In this document: positions 1 to 7,818 of the stretch, in pieces
Layout of the letters: each line of letters opens with the position of its first letter
Numbering within the stretch: position 1 is the first letter of the stretch
Assembly (NCBI GenBank): GCA_965242665.1
Contig: OZ251484.1
Span: 186,001 to 250,000 of the forward strand
Length of the DNA stretch: 64,000 bases
Reading direction: 5' to 3'
DNA from: VXLM01 sp965242665
GTDB lineage: Bacteria > Chloroflexota > Dehalococcoidia > Lucifugimonadales > VXLM01
Position numbers and translations under genes: made by a program
The notes under the pieces: generated by a model
The model's database searches: none
Seen by the model: the letters and a program-made list of their open reading frames with translations, nothing else
What the model was told of the DNA's origin: nothing

Positions 1-826
1 GTCCCCATCGAGGCGTCCGGACATGTGCAAGGTACCAATGCGGAGGCAGGGATGGCACGAGGTGAGGGTCGTTGGCAAGGATTGGCCTTCCAGCGGCAGT
101 TCTGGACGGTGAAACTGCCCAGCTATTGGACGCGCCGCTCACCCCAACGACGTCGATCAGCATGGCCATATCCTTGGACAGCGCATCGGCAACAGGCCCC
201 GCGTCCACTCCCTGGGGGGCATTCACCGGATGCCGCGCGGGATACCGGGGATCCAAGAGCGCGAGCGCTTCTGGGCCGTCCTCCTGGAGTATCCTCAGTC
301 GCACGAGTTCGATGTCCCAGTTTGCGGAGAGTGCCATCGCCTGGAGCAGATAGACTGCGACGAGATCGACGGCGGCAAAGCGCGAAGGCTCTCCCCGCAA
401 CAGAGTGAACTCGTGCGCCTTTCGAGCGCATCCGAGAATCAATCCGTCGTTTATGCCGTGCGCGAAAGCGTCGAACCGCGCTTGAATATCCTGAGAGAGC
501 ACGTCGAGCTGCTTCGAGGCGAGGCGAGCGAACCCGATGCGCCGAGAGAGCCGGTCCGCAGGCAGGGCACTCGGCCCAACGAGCTCCGACAATGTCCCGC
601 GGGCAGCCCGGAGCAGCGTTTCCAGACGGAACGACCTGTCCTGCCCCTGGCAGAACCCCAGAGCATACCAGGCGTCATGGTCGGTTTGCGCGTCGATGTA
701 GGGAACGCCGTAGCGGTCTCGATGAATAACCACAGCGCGGCGTACCCCGCGCGTGACAAGCCGGCCGCTCGTCATCGGAAGCCGCCGTCCCAACGCGAGG
801 CGAAAGAGGAACTTTGGGATATTCAC
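1..826 (-). CDS. Penicillin acylase family protein (S45 Ntn-hydrolase), 3' end cut by window edge
   Basis: This is the N-terminal part of an S45 penicillin/acyl-homoserine-lactone acylase type hydrolase, normally an autoprocessed periplasmic or surface enzyme that cleaves amide bonds. About 275 residues are visible and the frame runs open to base 1. The start is GTG at 826, which overlaps the TGA of lipB in a GTGA arrangement and gives the N-terminus VNIPKFLFRLALGRRL; an internal ATG at 775 is the alternative. Visible family hallmarks are the block IHRDRYGVPYIDAQ, then GFCQGQDRSFRLETLLRAA, and near the edge GASNSWAVSPSRTAAG followed by PILANDPHL. The Ser in SNSW is the expected N-terminal nucleophile of the beta subunit after self-cleavage. 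There is no obvious signal peptide, so cellular location is unclear. Its 4-base overlap with lipB implies co-transcription, but no functional link to lipoylation is evident. The family call is secure; the substrate is unknown. Confidence 0.88.
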   Translation of the reverse strand, partial: MNIPKFLFRLALGRRLPMTSGRLVTRGVRRAVVIHRDRYGVPYIDAQTDHDAWYALGFCQGQDRSFRLETLLRAARGTLSELVGPSALPADRLSRRIGFARLASKQLDVLSQDIQARFDAFAHGINDGLILGCARKAHEFTLLRGEPSRFAAVDLVAVYLLQAMALSANWDIELVRLRILQEDGPEALALLDPRYPARHPVNAPQGVDAGPVADALSKDMAMLIDVVGVSGASNSWAVSPSRTAAGRPILANDPHLVPSLPPHWYLAHVRTPRWG

Positions 827-1524
827 GCTGACCCGCGAAGGGATGAAATATAGGCAGCCTCTCCTATGTCTTCAGGGAGCGACCGGACGAGAGAACAGGA
901 AAAGACGCGAGCAAAGTGAGGAGCGAGGATGTCAATAGCGCTGGACACATCAAGCGCTGCGCCGCGCTCTCGTATCGAAGTCGCTTTCGCGCCCGGCATT
1001 CCGCACGGGACGATGTGTTCGAAGTATGACAGGTCGGTGCACACGTTCAGCGCCACGCCGTGCATGGTCGTTCCCCGGCTTACCCGCACTCCAATGGCGG
1101 CGATCTTCGCGTCTCCAACCCACACACCTGTGGGCCTCGAATCAGATGCGGCCGCAATGCCAATCTCCGCCAACATCGAGGCAATGGCCCGCTCTAGCGC
1201 GCGGACGTATGACAGCGGGCCCATTCCGATTTCCCGCAGTCTCAAGATTGGATAGCAGATCAACTGGCCAGGGCCGTGATACGTCGCCGCGCCTCCTCGG
1301 TCGGTGCGGCACACGTCGACGCCAAGTTCCGAGAGATTGACGTCGGACGCGAGCACGTCCTCTCGGTCAGTTCTGCGCCCTATGGTGTAAACGGGGGGAT
1401 GTTGGAGGAGCAGCAGCACGTTTGGGATGTCGCCGTTGGCCACACGGCTGTGGACGCGACGCTGAAGCGCGAGCGCCTCCAGATAGTCGAGCGAGCCCAG
1501 ATCGACCATCGCACAGGTGGTCAT
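823..1524 (-). CDS. lipB: Octanoyl-[acyl carrier protein]-protein N-octanoyltransferase
   Basis: LipB transfers octanoate from acyl carrier protein to the lipoyl-domain lysine of 2-oxoacid dehydrogenase E2 subunits, the first step of lipoate assembly in the cytoplasm. The 233-residue protein has normal family length. The signature RGGAATYHGPGQL is at residues 77-89. Lys140 in the segment GDAKIAAIGVR and Cys174 in IVPCGMPG are the catalytic pair that forms and passes on the thioester acyl intermediate. It lies six bases downstream of the E2 gene, whose product it would modify, so the operon pairs substrate and modifying enzyme. Its TGA stop overlaps the GTG start of the next gene. LipA, the sulfur-inserting enzyme, is not in the window. 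Confidence 0.97.
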   Translation of the reverse strand: MTTCAMVDLGSLDYLEALALQRRVHSRVANGDIPNVLLLLQHPPVYTIGRRTDREDVLASDVNLSELGVDVCRTDRGGAATYHGPGQLICYPILRLREIGMGPLSYVRALERAIASMLAEIGIAAASDSRPTGVWVGDAKIAAIGVRVSRGTTMHGVALNVCTDLSYFEHIVPCGMPGAKATSIRERGAALDVSSAIDILAPHFARVFSCSLVRSLPEDIGEAAYISSLRGSA

Positions 1525-1530
1525 AGTATC

Positions 1531-2790
1531 CTAGATTTCCAAATTCGGATCCGTCGATTCGAGACGCCGCTTCATGTCCGCAACGAAAGCGCCGGCCTCG
1601 GCTCCGTCAAGGATGCGGTGATCGAACGTAAGGCAAAGGTTCATCATCGACCGTATGGCGATCGCATCGTCGACGATTACCGGCCGTTTGACGATAGACT
1701 CGGTATTCAGAATGGCTGCTTGGGGGTAGTTGATGATGCCCTTGCCTGCGACTGATCCGAGGGCGCCGGTGTTATTGACGGTGAACGTTCCCCCCTGAAC
1801 GTCGGCGATGCCGAGGCTGTCCTGCCTGGCCTTGCGTGCAAGGGCATCAACGGCCCGCGCCAGGCCGGAGACCGAAAGGCGGTCTGCATCACGGACGACG
1901 GGAACGATGAGTCCCTTTGGCGCGGCGACGGCGACTCCGATGTTGATCCGCTTCTTCAACACGATGGCGCCGCCGTCCCAAGTCGAGTTGCACAGAGGGT
2001 TGGCTTTGAGCGCTTCTGCGACGGCTTCGAGCATGAAGGCGAGAGGGGTAAGACGCACGCCTTCCCGCCGCTGGAATTCGTCCTTTATTCGTTCCCGCGC
2101 GACCATGATATTGGTAACGTCCACCTCCATCGAGAGCCAAGCCTCGGGTATCTCAGATGCGCTCCTCGCCATATTCTCGGCTATCATGCGCCGCACAGGG
2201 GTCAGGGGGACACGTTCATCCTCGGAGGGATTAGTCGATGAGGGCTCGTCTGGAATCCCCGCTGCGTCGATGAACGTTTGAACGTCTTTGCGGGTTACTC
2301 GGCCATTGAGTCCGGTGCCGACGACGCGGTCGAGGTCAACGCCGTGGAGTTCTGCCAACCGCATTACGGCCGGCGAGAAGCGAGGTCGTTTCGTCGGCTG
2401 GTCCGGCTTCGGGCCGGTAGTGATGGGACCTCCCGATCCGGTTGGACCAACATTCGACGCCGCCTTGTCGAGGGCACCGATACGGTCTATAGATTGCGGC
2501 GGGGCCTGGTTCCTCTTGGGTGCGGAGTCGTCGAGTCCGAGGGCTTGGTCAACCTCGTCCTCAACCTCGATCTCGGCAATGACTGCGCCCATCTGCACGG
2601 TCAGACCGGCAGGCGCGAGGATTTCGGTCAATGTACCGTCCGCAGGCGACGGCACCTCTATGCTCACCTTGTCGGTGACCACTTCCGCCAACGGCTCGTA
2701 CTTCTCGACCCGGTCACCTACCTGCTTGAGCCATCGCTCGATGATACCCTCGGTGACCGACTCCCCTACTTGGGGCAACGTGATCTTCAT
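1531..2790 (-). CDS. Dihydrolipoamide acyltransferase, E2 component of a 2-oxoacid dehydrogenase complex
   Basis: This is the E2 core of a pyruvate or branched-chain 2-oxoacid dehydrogenase complex, moving acyl groups from E1 to coenzyme A through a swinging lipoyl arm. I start it at ATG 2790, giving MKITLPQVGESVTEG, because GAGG lies just upstream; an earlier in-frame Met at 2844 adds an unlikely Arg/Cys-rich extension. Of 419 residues, 1-75 form the lipoyl domain with Lys41 in the motif TDKVS. A linker rich in Pro follows, then a peripheral subunit-binding domain around 136-175 (FSPAVMRLAELHGVDLDRV), and a C-terminal catalytic domain with the active-site motif DHRILDG near the end. Neighbouring E1 alpha and beta genes and lipB complete the unit; the E3 gene is absent. 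The substrate cannot be fixed from sequence; branched-chain 2-oxoacids or pyruvate are both possible. Confidence 0.95.
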   Translation of the reverse strand: MKITLPQVGESVTEGIIERWLKQVGDRVEKYEPLAEVVTDKVSIEVPSPADGTLTEILAPAGLTVQMGAVIAEIEVEDEVDQALGLDDSAPKRNQAPPQSIDRIGALDKAASNVGPTGSGGPITTGPKPDQPTKRPRFSPAVMRLAELHGVDLDRVVGTGLNGRVTRKDVQTFIDAAGIPDEPSSTNPSEDERVPLTPVRRMIAENMARSASEIPEAWLSMEVDVTNIMVARERIKDEFQRREGVRLTPLAFMLEAVAEALKANPLCNSTWDGGAIVLKKRINIGVAVAAPKGLIVPVVRDADRLSVSGLARAVDALARKARQDSLGIADVQGGTFTVNNTGALGSVAGKGIINYPQAAILNTESIVKRPVIVDDAIAIRSMMNLCLTFDHRILDGAEAGAFVADMKRRLESTDPNLEI

Positions 2791-2883
2791 TCCGGACCTC
2801 GCTTCGTCCCGGAGAACGCTGCAACAGCGTCTTCTTCCTTTCAATCTGATGTGGTCGCACCTATTTCCAGTAGACTATACTCG

Positions 2884-3867
2884 CTAATATGCCGCCAAGT
2901 TTCGCATCGCGTCGAGGATCCGCTCCGTGTCGATGAGAAAGACGGACTCTAGGGTTGGGCTGAACGGCATGGCCGGCACTTCCGGACCTGCAAGGCGGGC
3001 GATGGGGGCGTCGAGGTACTCGAAGGCGTGTTCCGCAATGAGGGCGGCCACTTCCCCCCCTATTCCGAACATCTTGGTATCCTCGTGCACGATGAGGGCT
3101 TTGCCGGTCTTCCTGACCGAGGCGAGAATGGTGTCCTCGTCCAGGGGTCGGACGGTGCGGAGGTCGAGCACTTCTACGCTAACTCCCTCTCTCTGGAGTG
3201 CCTGTGCGGCCTCGATACAGTGGTGCAGAATGAGGCCGTAGGTGATTACCGTCAAGTCATCACCGAGAAGCTTCACGTCTGCGGCGCCGAGGGGTATCGT
3301 GTGCTCCCCTTTGGGTACCTCGCCTCGGACGAGCCGATATGTCCGCTTGTGTTCGAGGAAGACGGTTGGGTCGTCGTCCCGTACGGCGCTCTTGAGCAGT
3401 CCCTTGGCGTCGTATGGAGTAGCGGGAGCGACAACCTTGAGTCCGGGGGTGTGTGCGAAGAACGCTTCTACGCTCTGAGAGTGGTAGAGTCCGCCGCGCA
3501 CGCCGCCGCCCTGCGGGGCCCGCAGCACCATCGGAGCTTGCAATTGTCCCGCGGTTCCATACCGGACGCGCGCAGCCTCGCCGACGATTTGGTTGATCGT
3601 CGGCCAGATGAAGTCGGCGAACTCGATTTCTGCGATTGGGCGCATACCGTTCATTGCGGCCCCGAGCGCGATACCTGCGATGGATGACTCGGCCAGAGGC
3701 GTGTCAATCACACGCTCTGCCCCGAACTCTTCGAGGAAGCCGTCCGTAGCGAGGAACACCCCGCCCCGCGCGCCGATGTCCTCGCCCATGACGAAAACCC
3801 GATCGTCACGGCGCATCTCTTCCCGCATAGCGTCCCGTACCGCTTCTATGACCGTTTGTACCGCTAT
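2884..3867 (-). CDS. 2-oxoacid dehydrogenase E1 component, beta subunit (probable ATA start)
   Basis: This is the transketolase-like beta subunit of E1, which with E1 alpha decarboxylates a 2-oxoacid on thiamine diphosphate and acylates E2. Blocks such as VFVMGEDIGARGGVF, IDTPLAESSIAGIALGAAM and APQGGGVRGGLYHSQS are typical of the PdhB/BkdB family, and the protein ends in the usual transketolase C-terminal domain. The first ATG in frame is at 3828, but that removes the conserved start (AVQTVIEAVRDA) and has no ribosome site. Upstream, the frame stays open to a TGA only 12 bases before an ATA at 3867, and AGGAGAGG sits at proper distance from that ATA, so translation probably begins there (327 residues). 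About 85 bases separate it from the E1 alpha stop. The family call is firm; the start is inference. Confidence 0.92.
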   Translation of the reverse strand: MAVQTVIEAVRDAMREEMRRDDRVFVMGEDIGARGGVFLATDGFLEEFGAERVIDTPLAESSIAGIALGAAMNGMRPIAEIEFADFIWPTINQIVGEAARVRYGTAGQLQAPMVLRAPQGGGVRGGLYHSQSVEAFFAHTPGLKVVAPATPYDAKGLLKSAVRDDDPTVFLEHKRTYRLVRGEVPKGEHTIPLGAADVKLLGDDLTVITYGLILHHCIEAAQALQREGVSVEVLDLRTVRPLDEDTILASVRKTGKALIVHEDTKMFGIGGEVAALIAEHAFEYLDAPIARLAGPEVPAMPFSPTLESVFLIDTERILDAMRNLAAY

Positions 3868-3951
3868 GGCATCCTCTCCTCACTCTTCGCTCGGTGATCG
3901 AACGATGCAAAACCAATCATTCTCATTCGTAGAATGGCATCCTTTCAGACG

Positions 3952-4962
3952 TCAGTCTGCGTACACGTGGTCGAAGAAACCCTCGGTCGTCGGATACGGG
4001 GCGGATTCCAGAACATTCGTAGCATCGTCTACCTCGCGCTTGGCCTCGCTGCGGATCTTGGCGTCGAGATCTTCAGTCAAGACTCCATGTTCGCGGAGTT
4101 GTTCTTGCAGTAGTCGAACCGGGTCGCGCTCGCGGGCTTTCTCGATGTCTTCCATTGCACGATAGCGGCTGTCGTCATCGTCACTGGTATGGGGCAAATA
4201 CCGCTCGACCATTGCTTCGATGATGGTTGGGCCGCCGCCGGAGCGTGCACGGCGTGCTGCCTCCAACACAGCATCGTGAACGGCAGTAATGTCCGTTCCA
4301 TCGACGACGACGCCCGGCATCCCGTACCCCTCCGCTCGGCTTGCTACGCTGTCGACCGCCATCTGCTGCGACAGCGGCACGGAAATAGCGTAGCCGTTGT
4401 TTTCGCAGAAGAAGATGACCGGCAATTTGTGGACGGCCGCAAAGTTCATCGCCTCGTGGCAGTCGCCGACGCTGGAAGCGCCATCGCCAAAGTAGACGAT
4501 CGTCACTTCATCCAGACGGCGCATCTTCGATGCCAGTGCGGATCCGACGGCCTGGGGTATCTGCGTCCCGACCACGTTGGAAAGGTTCACCATGCGACGA
4601 TTGGGCGATGCGCCGTGCGTCGGGAACTGCCGCGCGGCAGCGAGTGGTTCTCCGGACTTGGCGGCAAACCCCAACATGATATCCGATGGGGTCATTCCGA
4701 GTCCGACCAGGACGGCTAGGTCGCGGTAGTAGATATAGAAGTAGTCATTGCCAACGCGGAGGGCGTGCACGGAGCCAATCTGTGCCGCCTCATGCCCCTG
4801 TGCGGAAGCGACGATAGCGGCCTTTCCCTGTCGGTTCAGAATCCACACGCGCTCGTCAAGCGTCCTACAAAGCACCATCTTCCGGTACAAGTCAAGGAGC
4901 CGTCGAGGGCCAAGCCGTGATTCTGACGCGGATATTGCTCTATCGGCCTGCACATCGTCCAT
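3952..4962 (-). CDS. 2-oxoacid dehydrogenase E1 component, alpha subunit
   Basis: This thiamine-diphosphate-binding alpha subunit of the E1 heterotetramer begins the operon. It has the PdhA/BkdA layout: an N-terminal block with LYRKMVLCRTLDERVWILNR, then FYIYYRDLAVLVGLGM, and the ThDP/Mg motif that starts GDGASSVGD and ends in ENN (FFCENNGYAISVP). The hydrophilic N-terminus and the phrase ERYLPHTSDDDDSRYR resemble branched-chain 2-oxoacid E1 alpha more than pyruvate E1, but this is weak. I chose ATG 4962 (336 residues, MDDVQAD) because a consensus promoter ends six bases before it; earlier Met codons at 5058, 5025 and 5010 lie inside or upstream of that promoter. The start therefore implies a leaderless message. 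Downstream genes are E1 beta, E2, lipB and an acylase. Confidence 0.95.
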   Translation of the reverse strand: MDDVQADRAISASESRLGPRRLLDLYRKMVLCRTLDERVWILNRQGKAAIVASAQGHEAAQIGSVHALRVGNDYFYIYYRDLAVLVGLGMTPSDIMLGFAAKSGEPLAAARQFPTHGASPNRRMVNLSNVVGTQIPQAVGSALASKMRRLDEVTIVYFGDGASSVGDCHEAMNFAAVHKLPVIFFCENNGYAISVPLSQQMAVDSVASRAEGYGMPGVVVDGTDITAVHDAVLEAARRARSGGGPTIIEAMVERYLPHTSDDDDSRYRAMEDIEKARERDPVRLLQEQLREHGVLTEDLDAKIRSEAKREVDDATNVLESAPYPTTEGFFDHVYAD

Positions 4963-4968
4963 AGCGAG

Positions 4969-4997
4969 ATTATATGGCCCCAACCGCCGGGGGGCAA
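4969..4997 (-). promoter_or_regulatory. Sigma-70 type promoter of the 2-oxoacid dehydrogenase operon, leaderless
   Basis: On the minus strand a TTGCCC box (4997-4992) is separated by 17 bases from a perfect TATAAT (4974-4969). Only six bases (CTCGCT) lie between TATAAT and the ATG at 4962, so transcription would start at or next to the A of the start codon. No Shine-Dalgarno sequence precedes that ATG, in agreement with leaderless translation. Confidence 0.7.
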
Positions 4998-5116
4998 CTA
5001 TCTCCTCCATGACGTGTTGGGGCATTCTTGCAGAGAAGCGCAATGGAGAGGGCCCCACGGATGGAGCCTACTTCCATCTTACGATCGAGAAATCGATTCG
5101 CAACCGCGCTTGTTCG

Positions 5117-5437
5117 CTAACTCGCAGGTCTCTCCCTGTCAGGAGCGTGGAAGGAAATGGCTGCTGCGACGACCAGGAGCACAGTTGCAGGCCAGGTGGC
5201 TAGAACGCCGATGACGACTGCTATTCCCCCCACAAGCAACAGTATCGAAGCTGGCTTGGGTTTGAACATGGACAACCCCGACCCAGCGAGACCTGCGAGG
5301 GACCCAAGCACCGCCACTACGAAGCCCACCGTGATTGGTTCCGATCCGTCTGCAGCTGGGGTAAGACCATTCTCCACTCCAAGATAGAAACCTGCGAGCG
5401 ATCCCACGATCCCTATGATGAGTGCTGCGATTTTCAT
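5117..5437 (-). CDS. Small hydrophobic membrane protein, unknown function
   Basis: A 106-residue protein I do not recognise. It starts at ATG 5437 after GGGAGC; a longer in-frame reading to 5656 would run into the aldolase gene and has an Arg-rich, non-protein-like composition. The sequence begins MKIAALIIGIVGSLAGFYLG and shows three to four membrane segments: residues 3-20, 36-55, 64-80 and roughly 82-96, with a short charged C-terminal tail (APDRERPAS). It sits 50 bases downstream of the aldolase gene on the same strand and may be co-transcribed. Small four-helix proteins of this kind are common in Chloroflexota genomes without assigned role. Coding status is supported by the ribosome site, hydrophobic pattern and sensible codon use. 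Confidence 0.7.
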   Translation of the reverse strand: MKIAALIIGIVGSLAGFYLGVENGLTPAADGSEPITVGFVVAVLGSLAGLAGSGLSMFKPKPASILLLVGGIAVVIGVLATWPATVLLVVAAAISFHAPDRERPAS

Positions 5438-5487
5438 ATATCTGCTCCCTTTCGTGCTTTTCTCCCTGAAGGACGCGGGCGGCGTGT

Positions 5488-6288
5488 CTACCTTCCGAGC
5501 GCCTTGGCGAGTTCTCGCCCGTGCTCCTTCATGAATTCGTATATCACGTTCAAGTCGGTGCCAACCGCGAAGTCGATGACGCCCATGTCGATGTACTCCG
5601 CCGCCTCTCTCCATTGGCCAACCTCGATACGCGGGCGGATGCCCTTGGCGATGCAAGTCTCGATGGTGTACTTCTGTGCTTCTCTGACCTCGGGGTGGTC
5701 GTAGTCGCCGGCCCGCCCAACGCTCATGGAGTAATCAGCGGGTCCGAACTGCACCATATCAATGCCTGGAACGTCGAGGATAGCTTCCAGGTCTTCGACG
5801 GCTTCGCGTTTTTCGACCATGATCGCCACCACGGCTTGATTGGCCATCTTCACCCAATCGCCGAGCGATACTCCCGGGAAGACATAACCCATATCACGTG
5901 TGCTCGTGGCGCCCGCGATGCCGCCGTCTGTCGGCGTCTCCGGTCGAACGGATCGAACGGCCTCGCGCGCGTCCGCAACCGTCCGAATATCCGCGAACAG
6001 CAGGTTTTGAATGCCGGACCCCGTGGCCTTCTCCGCCAAGTACGTGCGCGGCTCTTGATCGACCTTCATCATGGACGTCATGTGATCGAAGAGCTCGACC
6101 GCACGGGCGAAGTTGTCGAGAGAGAATAGGTCGTATGGAGCGTACTGACTGGTGAACTCCACATAGTCGATCGTGCCGGCGTGCCCGATCACCTCGGCGA
6201 TGCCCGGCCAGACGGTATGCACGTGGGTGCCGATGGTAGGCTTGCCTTCTTCGATGAGGTCGCGCAGAACGTTGTTCTTCTTCAACAT
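5488..6288 (-). CDS. HpcH/HpaI aldolase/citrate lyase family protein
   Basis: A 266-residue class II (metal-dependent) aldolase of the HpcH/HpaI family, related to 2-keto-3-deoxy-sugar-acid and 4-hydroxy-2-oxoheptanedioate aldolases, which split 2-oxo-hydroxy acids to pyruvate and an aldehyde. Typical elements are an early GKPTIGTHVHTVWPGIAE, IDYVEFTSQYAPYD, a mid-protein Gly/Ala-rich loop (GGIAGATSTRDMGYV), the metal-ligand segment VAIMVEKREAVEDLE, and GIDMVQFGPADYSMSVG, which matches the family's acidic metal site and GxxDL-type loop. The start ATG follows AGGAGGAA. The C-terminal part GVIDFAVGTDLNVIYEFM is also conserved in the family. It lies downstream of an acyl-CoA dehydrogenase gene and has its own likely promoter at 6326-6331. 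The exact substrate is not predictable. Confidence 0.9.
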   Translation of the reverse strand: MLKKNNVLRDLIEEGKPTIGTHVHTVWPGIAEVIGHAGTIDYVEFTSQYAPYDLFSLDNFARAVELFDHMTSMMKVDQEPRTYLAEKATGSGIQNLLFADIRTVADAREAVRSVRPETPTDGGIAGATSTRDMGYVFPGVSLGDWVKMANQAVVAIMVEKREAVEDLEAILDVPGIDMVQFGPADYSMSVGRAGDYDHPEVREAQKYTIETCIAKGIRPRIEVGQWREAAEYIDMGVIDFAVGTDLNVIYEFMKEHGRELAKALGR

Positions 6289-6325
6289 TTCCTCCTAGCA
6301 CAGGATACGGTGTCTTCTTGGTATG

Positions 6326-6331
6326 AGTATA
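6326..6331 (-). promoter_or_regulatory. Probable -10 element for the HpcH/HpaI aldolase gene
   Basis: A TATACT box on the minus strand lies 37 bases before the ATG at 6288, with a strong AGGAGGAA ribosome site just before that ATG. The -35 region (TTCCGC, 16 bases further upstream) is a poor match, so the call rests mainly on the -10 box and position. Confidence 0.4.
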
Positions 6332-6391
6332 ATATCCGAAACACCACGCGGAAGGTGGGTTCGAGAGATGGGAGTACGGAAGATCGCCAGC

Positions 6392-7540
6392 TCATTCCGC
6401 GAGAATGTTCCGTGCGATGATTAGCCGCTGCACCTCTGATGTGCCTTCGTATATCTCGGTAATCTTGGCGTCTCGGTAGAGGCGCTCTACCGGAGCGGGG
6501 GCAAAGTACCCCGCGCCGCCGTGTATCTGCACGGCCTTATCGGCTGATTCGACGGCCGCGCGCGACGCGAAGAGCTTGGCCATCGAGGCTGCGGAAGCGA
6601 ACGGCAAACCGTGGTCTCGGAGGGTCGCGGACTGCAAGACGAGGAGACGGGCGGCCTCGATATCAGTGGCCATGTCTGCTATCAGCCACTGTATGCCCTG
6701 CATCTCGGACAGATTCTTCCCGAACGCCTTCCGCCGCCGCGCATACGCGACCGCATGTTCGTATGCGGCCTGCGCTACACCCACAGCCTGCGCGGCGATG
6801 TCCACACGGCTAGTGTTGAGCACTTCCATAGTGAGCTTGAAACCTTCTTTCTCCTCGCCGATGCGATTGGCGGCTGGGACCCGACAATCATCGAAGTATA
6901 CTTCGCACGTGGACGACGCGCGGATGCCCATCTTGCCATGCATTGGAGTGACGGTCAGGCCTGGCGAGGAGCGCTCGACGATGAGAGGAACAAACCCCTT
7001 CGATCCGAGCGTAACATCCAAGGAAGCAAGTACGACAATCACGTCAGCCTCCAGGGCGTTGGTGATGAACACCTTCGCGCCATTCAAGACGTAAGCGCCG
7101 CCGTCGCGGACAGCCGTCGCGCGGATGGCGGCGGCGTCGCTGCCCGCCCCTGGTTCAGTGAGTGCGAACGCTCCAATCGTCTTGCCGGCGGCCATGGTTG
7201 GCAGATACTCCCTCTTGTGCGCTTCCGTCCCATACATTTGGATGAAGCGGGCGGCGAGCGACTGATGCGCCACGTAGATGGCGCTCGTCGCAGTACATCC
7301 ACGCGCGATTTCCTCTACTGCGATAGCGCACTGGCGCGCCGTGCCCCCGCTGCCATGGTATGCTTCGTCAATGCCCAATCCAAATAGACCAAGATCTGCC
7401 AACCCCTCGACGTTGTCCGCGGGGAACTGTCCGCTCTGGTCATACGCGGACGCATTCGGCACGAGTACGTCGTCCGCGTATCCCCGAACCGTCGAGCGGA
7501 GGAGTTGCTCTTCGTCAGTCAGTAGGAGATAACCCATCAT
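6392..7540 (-). CDS. Acyl-CoA dehydrogenase
   Basis: A 382-residue flavoprotein of the acyl-CoA dehydrogenase family, which removes two hydrogens from the alpha and beta carbons of an acyl-CoA and passes electrons to ETF. The sequence has normal family length. Visible signatures are ARGCTATSAIYVAHQSLAAR, GAFALTEPGAGSDAAAIRA (FAD/substrate loop), VYFDDCRVPAANRIGEEKEG, ARRRKAFGKNLSEMQGIQW, and near the C-terminus QIHGGAGYFAPAPVERLYRD followed by IYEGTSEVQRLIIARNIL. The Glu in YEGTSE is the expected catalytic base of short-chain type enzymes. The start is the first of two adjacent ATG codons, preceded by CGGAGCA; a TATACT box lies about 35 bases upstream. The neighbouring aldolase could share a carboxylic-acid catabolic role, but this is speculation. 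Confidence 0.95.
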   Translation of the reverse strand: MMGYLLLTDEEQLLRSTVRGYADDVLVPNASAYDQSGQFPADNVEGLADLGLFGLGIDEAYHGSGGTARQCAIAVEEIARGCTATSAIYVAHQSLAARFIQMYGTEAHKREYLPTMAAGKTIGAFALTEPGAGSDAAAIRATAVRDGGAYVLNGAKVFITNALEADVIVVLASLDVTLGSKGFVPLIVERSSPGLTVTPMHGKMGIRASSTCEVYFDDCRVPAANRIGEEKEGFKLTMEVLNTSRVDIAAQAVGVAQAAYEHAVAYARRRKAFGKNLSEMQGIQWLIADMATDIEAARLLVLQSATLRDHGLPFASAASMAKLFASRAAVESADKAVQIHGGAGYFAPAPVERLYRDAKITEIYEGTSEVQRLIIARNILAE

Positions 7541-7672
7541 TGCTCCGGCTGTGAGTGAGTTGAACCATTGGACAGTCTATAGTATAATGCACTGAACCGA
7601 TCCCGAGCGCAACCCGATGACGCTATGCGATTTTGCTGGCGAATCGAATTGAAGTATGATGGGAATAAGGGG

Positions 7673-7701
7673 TTGACATTGGCGTACAAGGGCAATATGA
7701 T
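7673..7701 (+). promoter_or_regulatory. Consensus sigma-70 promoter for the collagen-like lipoprotein gene
   Basis: A perfect TTGACA at 7673-7678 is followed after 17 bases by TATGAT at 7696-7701. The predicted start near 7708 leaves a 5' leader of about 110 bases before the ATG at 7819, which is preceded by AGGGGGCGAA. The leader shows no gene. Confidence 0.75.
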
Positions 7702-7818
7702 AGTGCGGCCGTACGAGCGCCGACATGGACGCCATATCTTCCTAATACACGGCGGGAGAGGGTACTTGATCGGTAGTAGAGTCGACAAACTCGGAAAATC
7801 TGTAGTTTAGGGGGCGAA

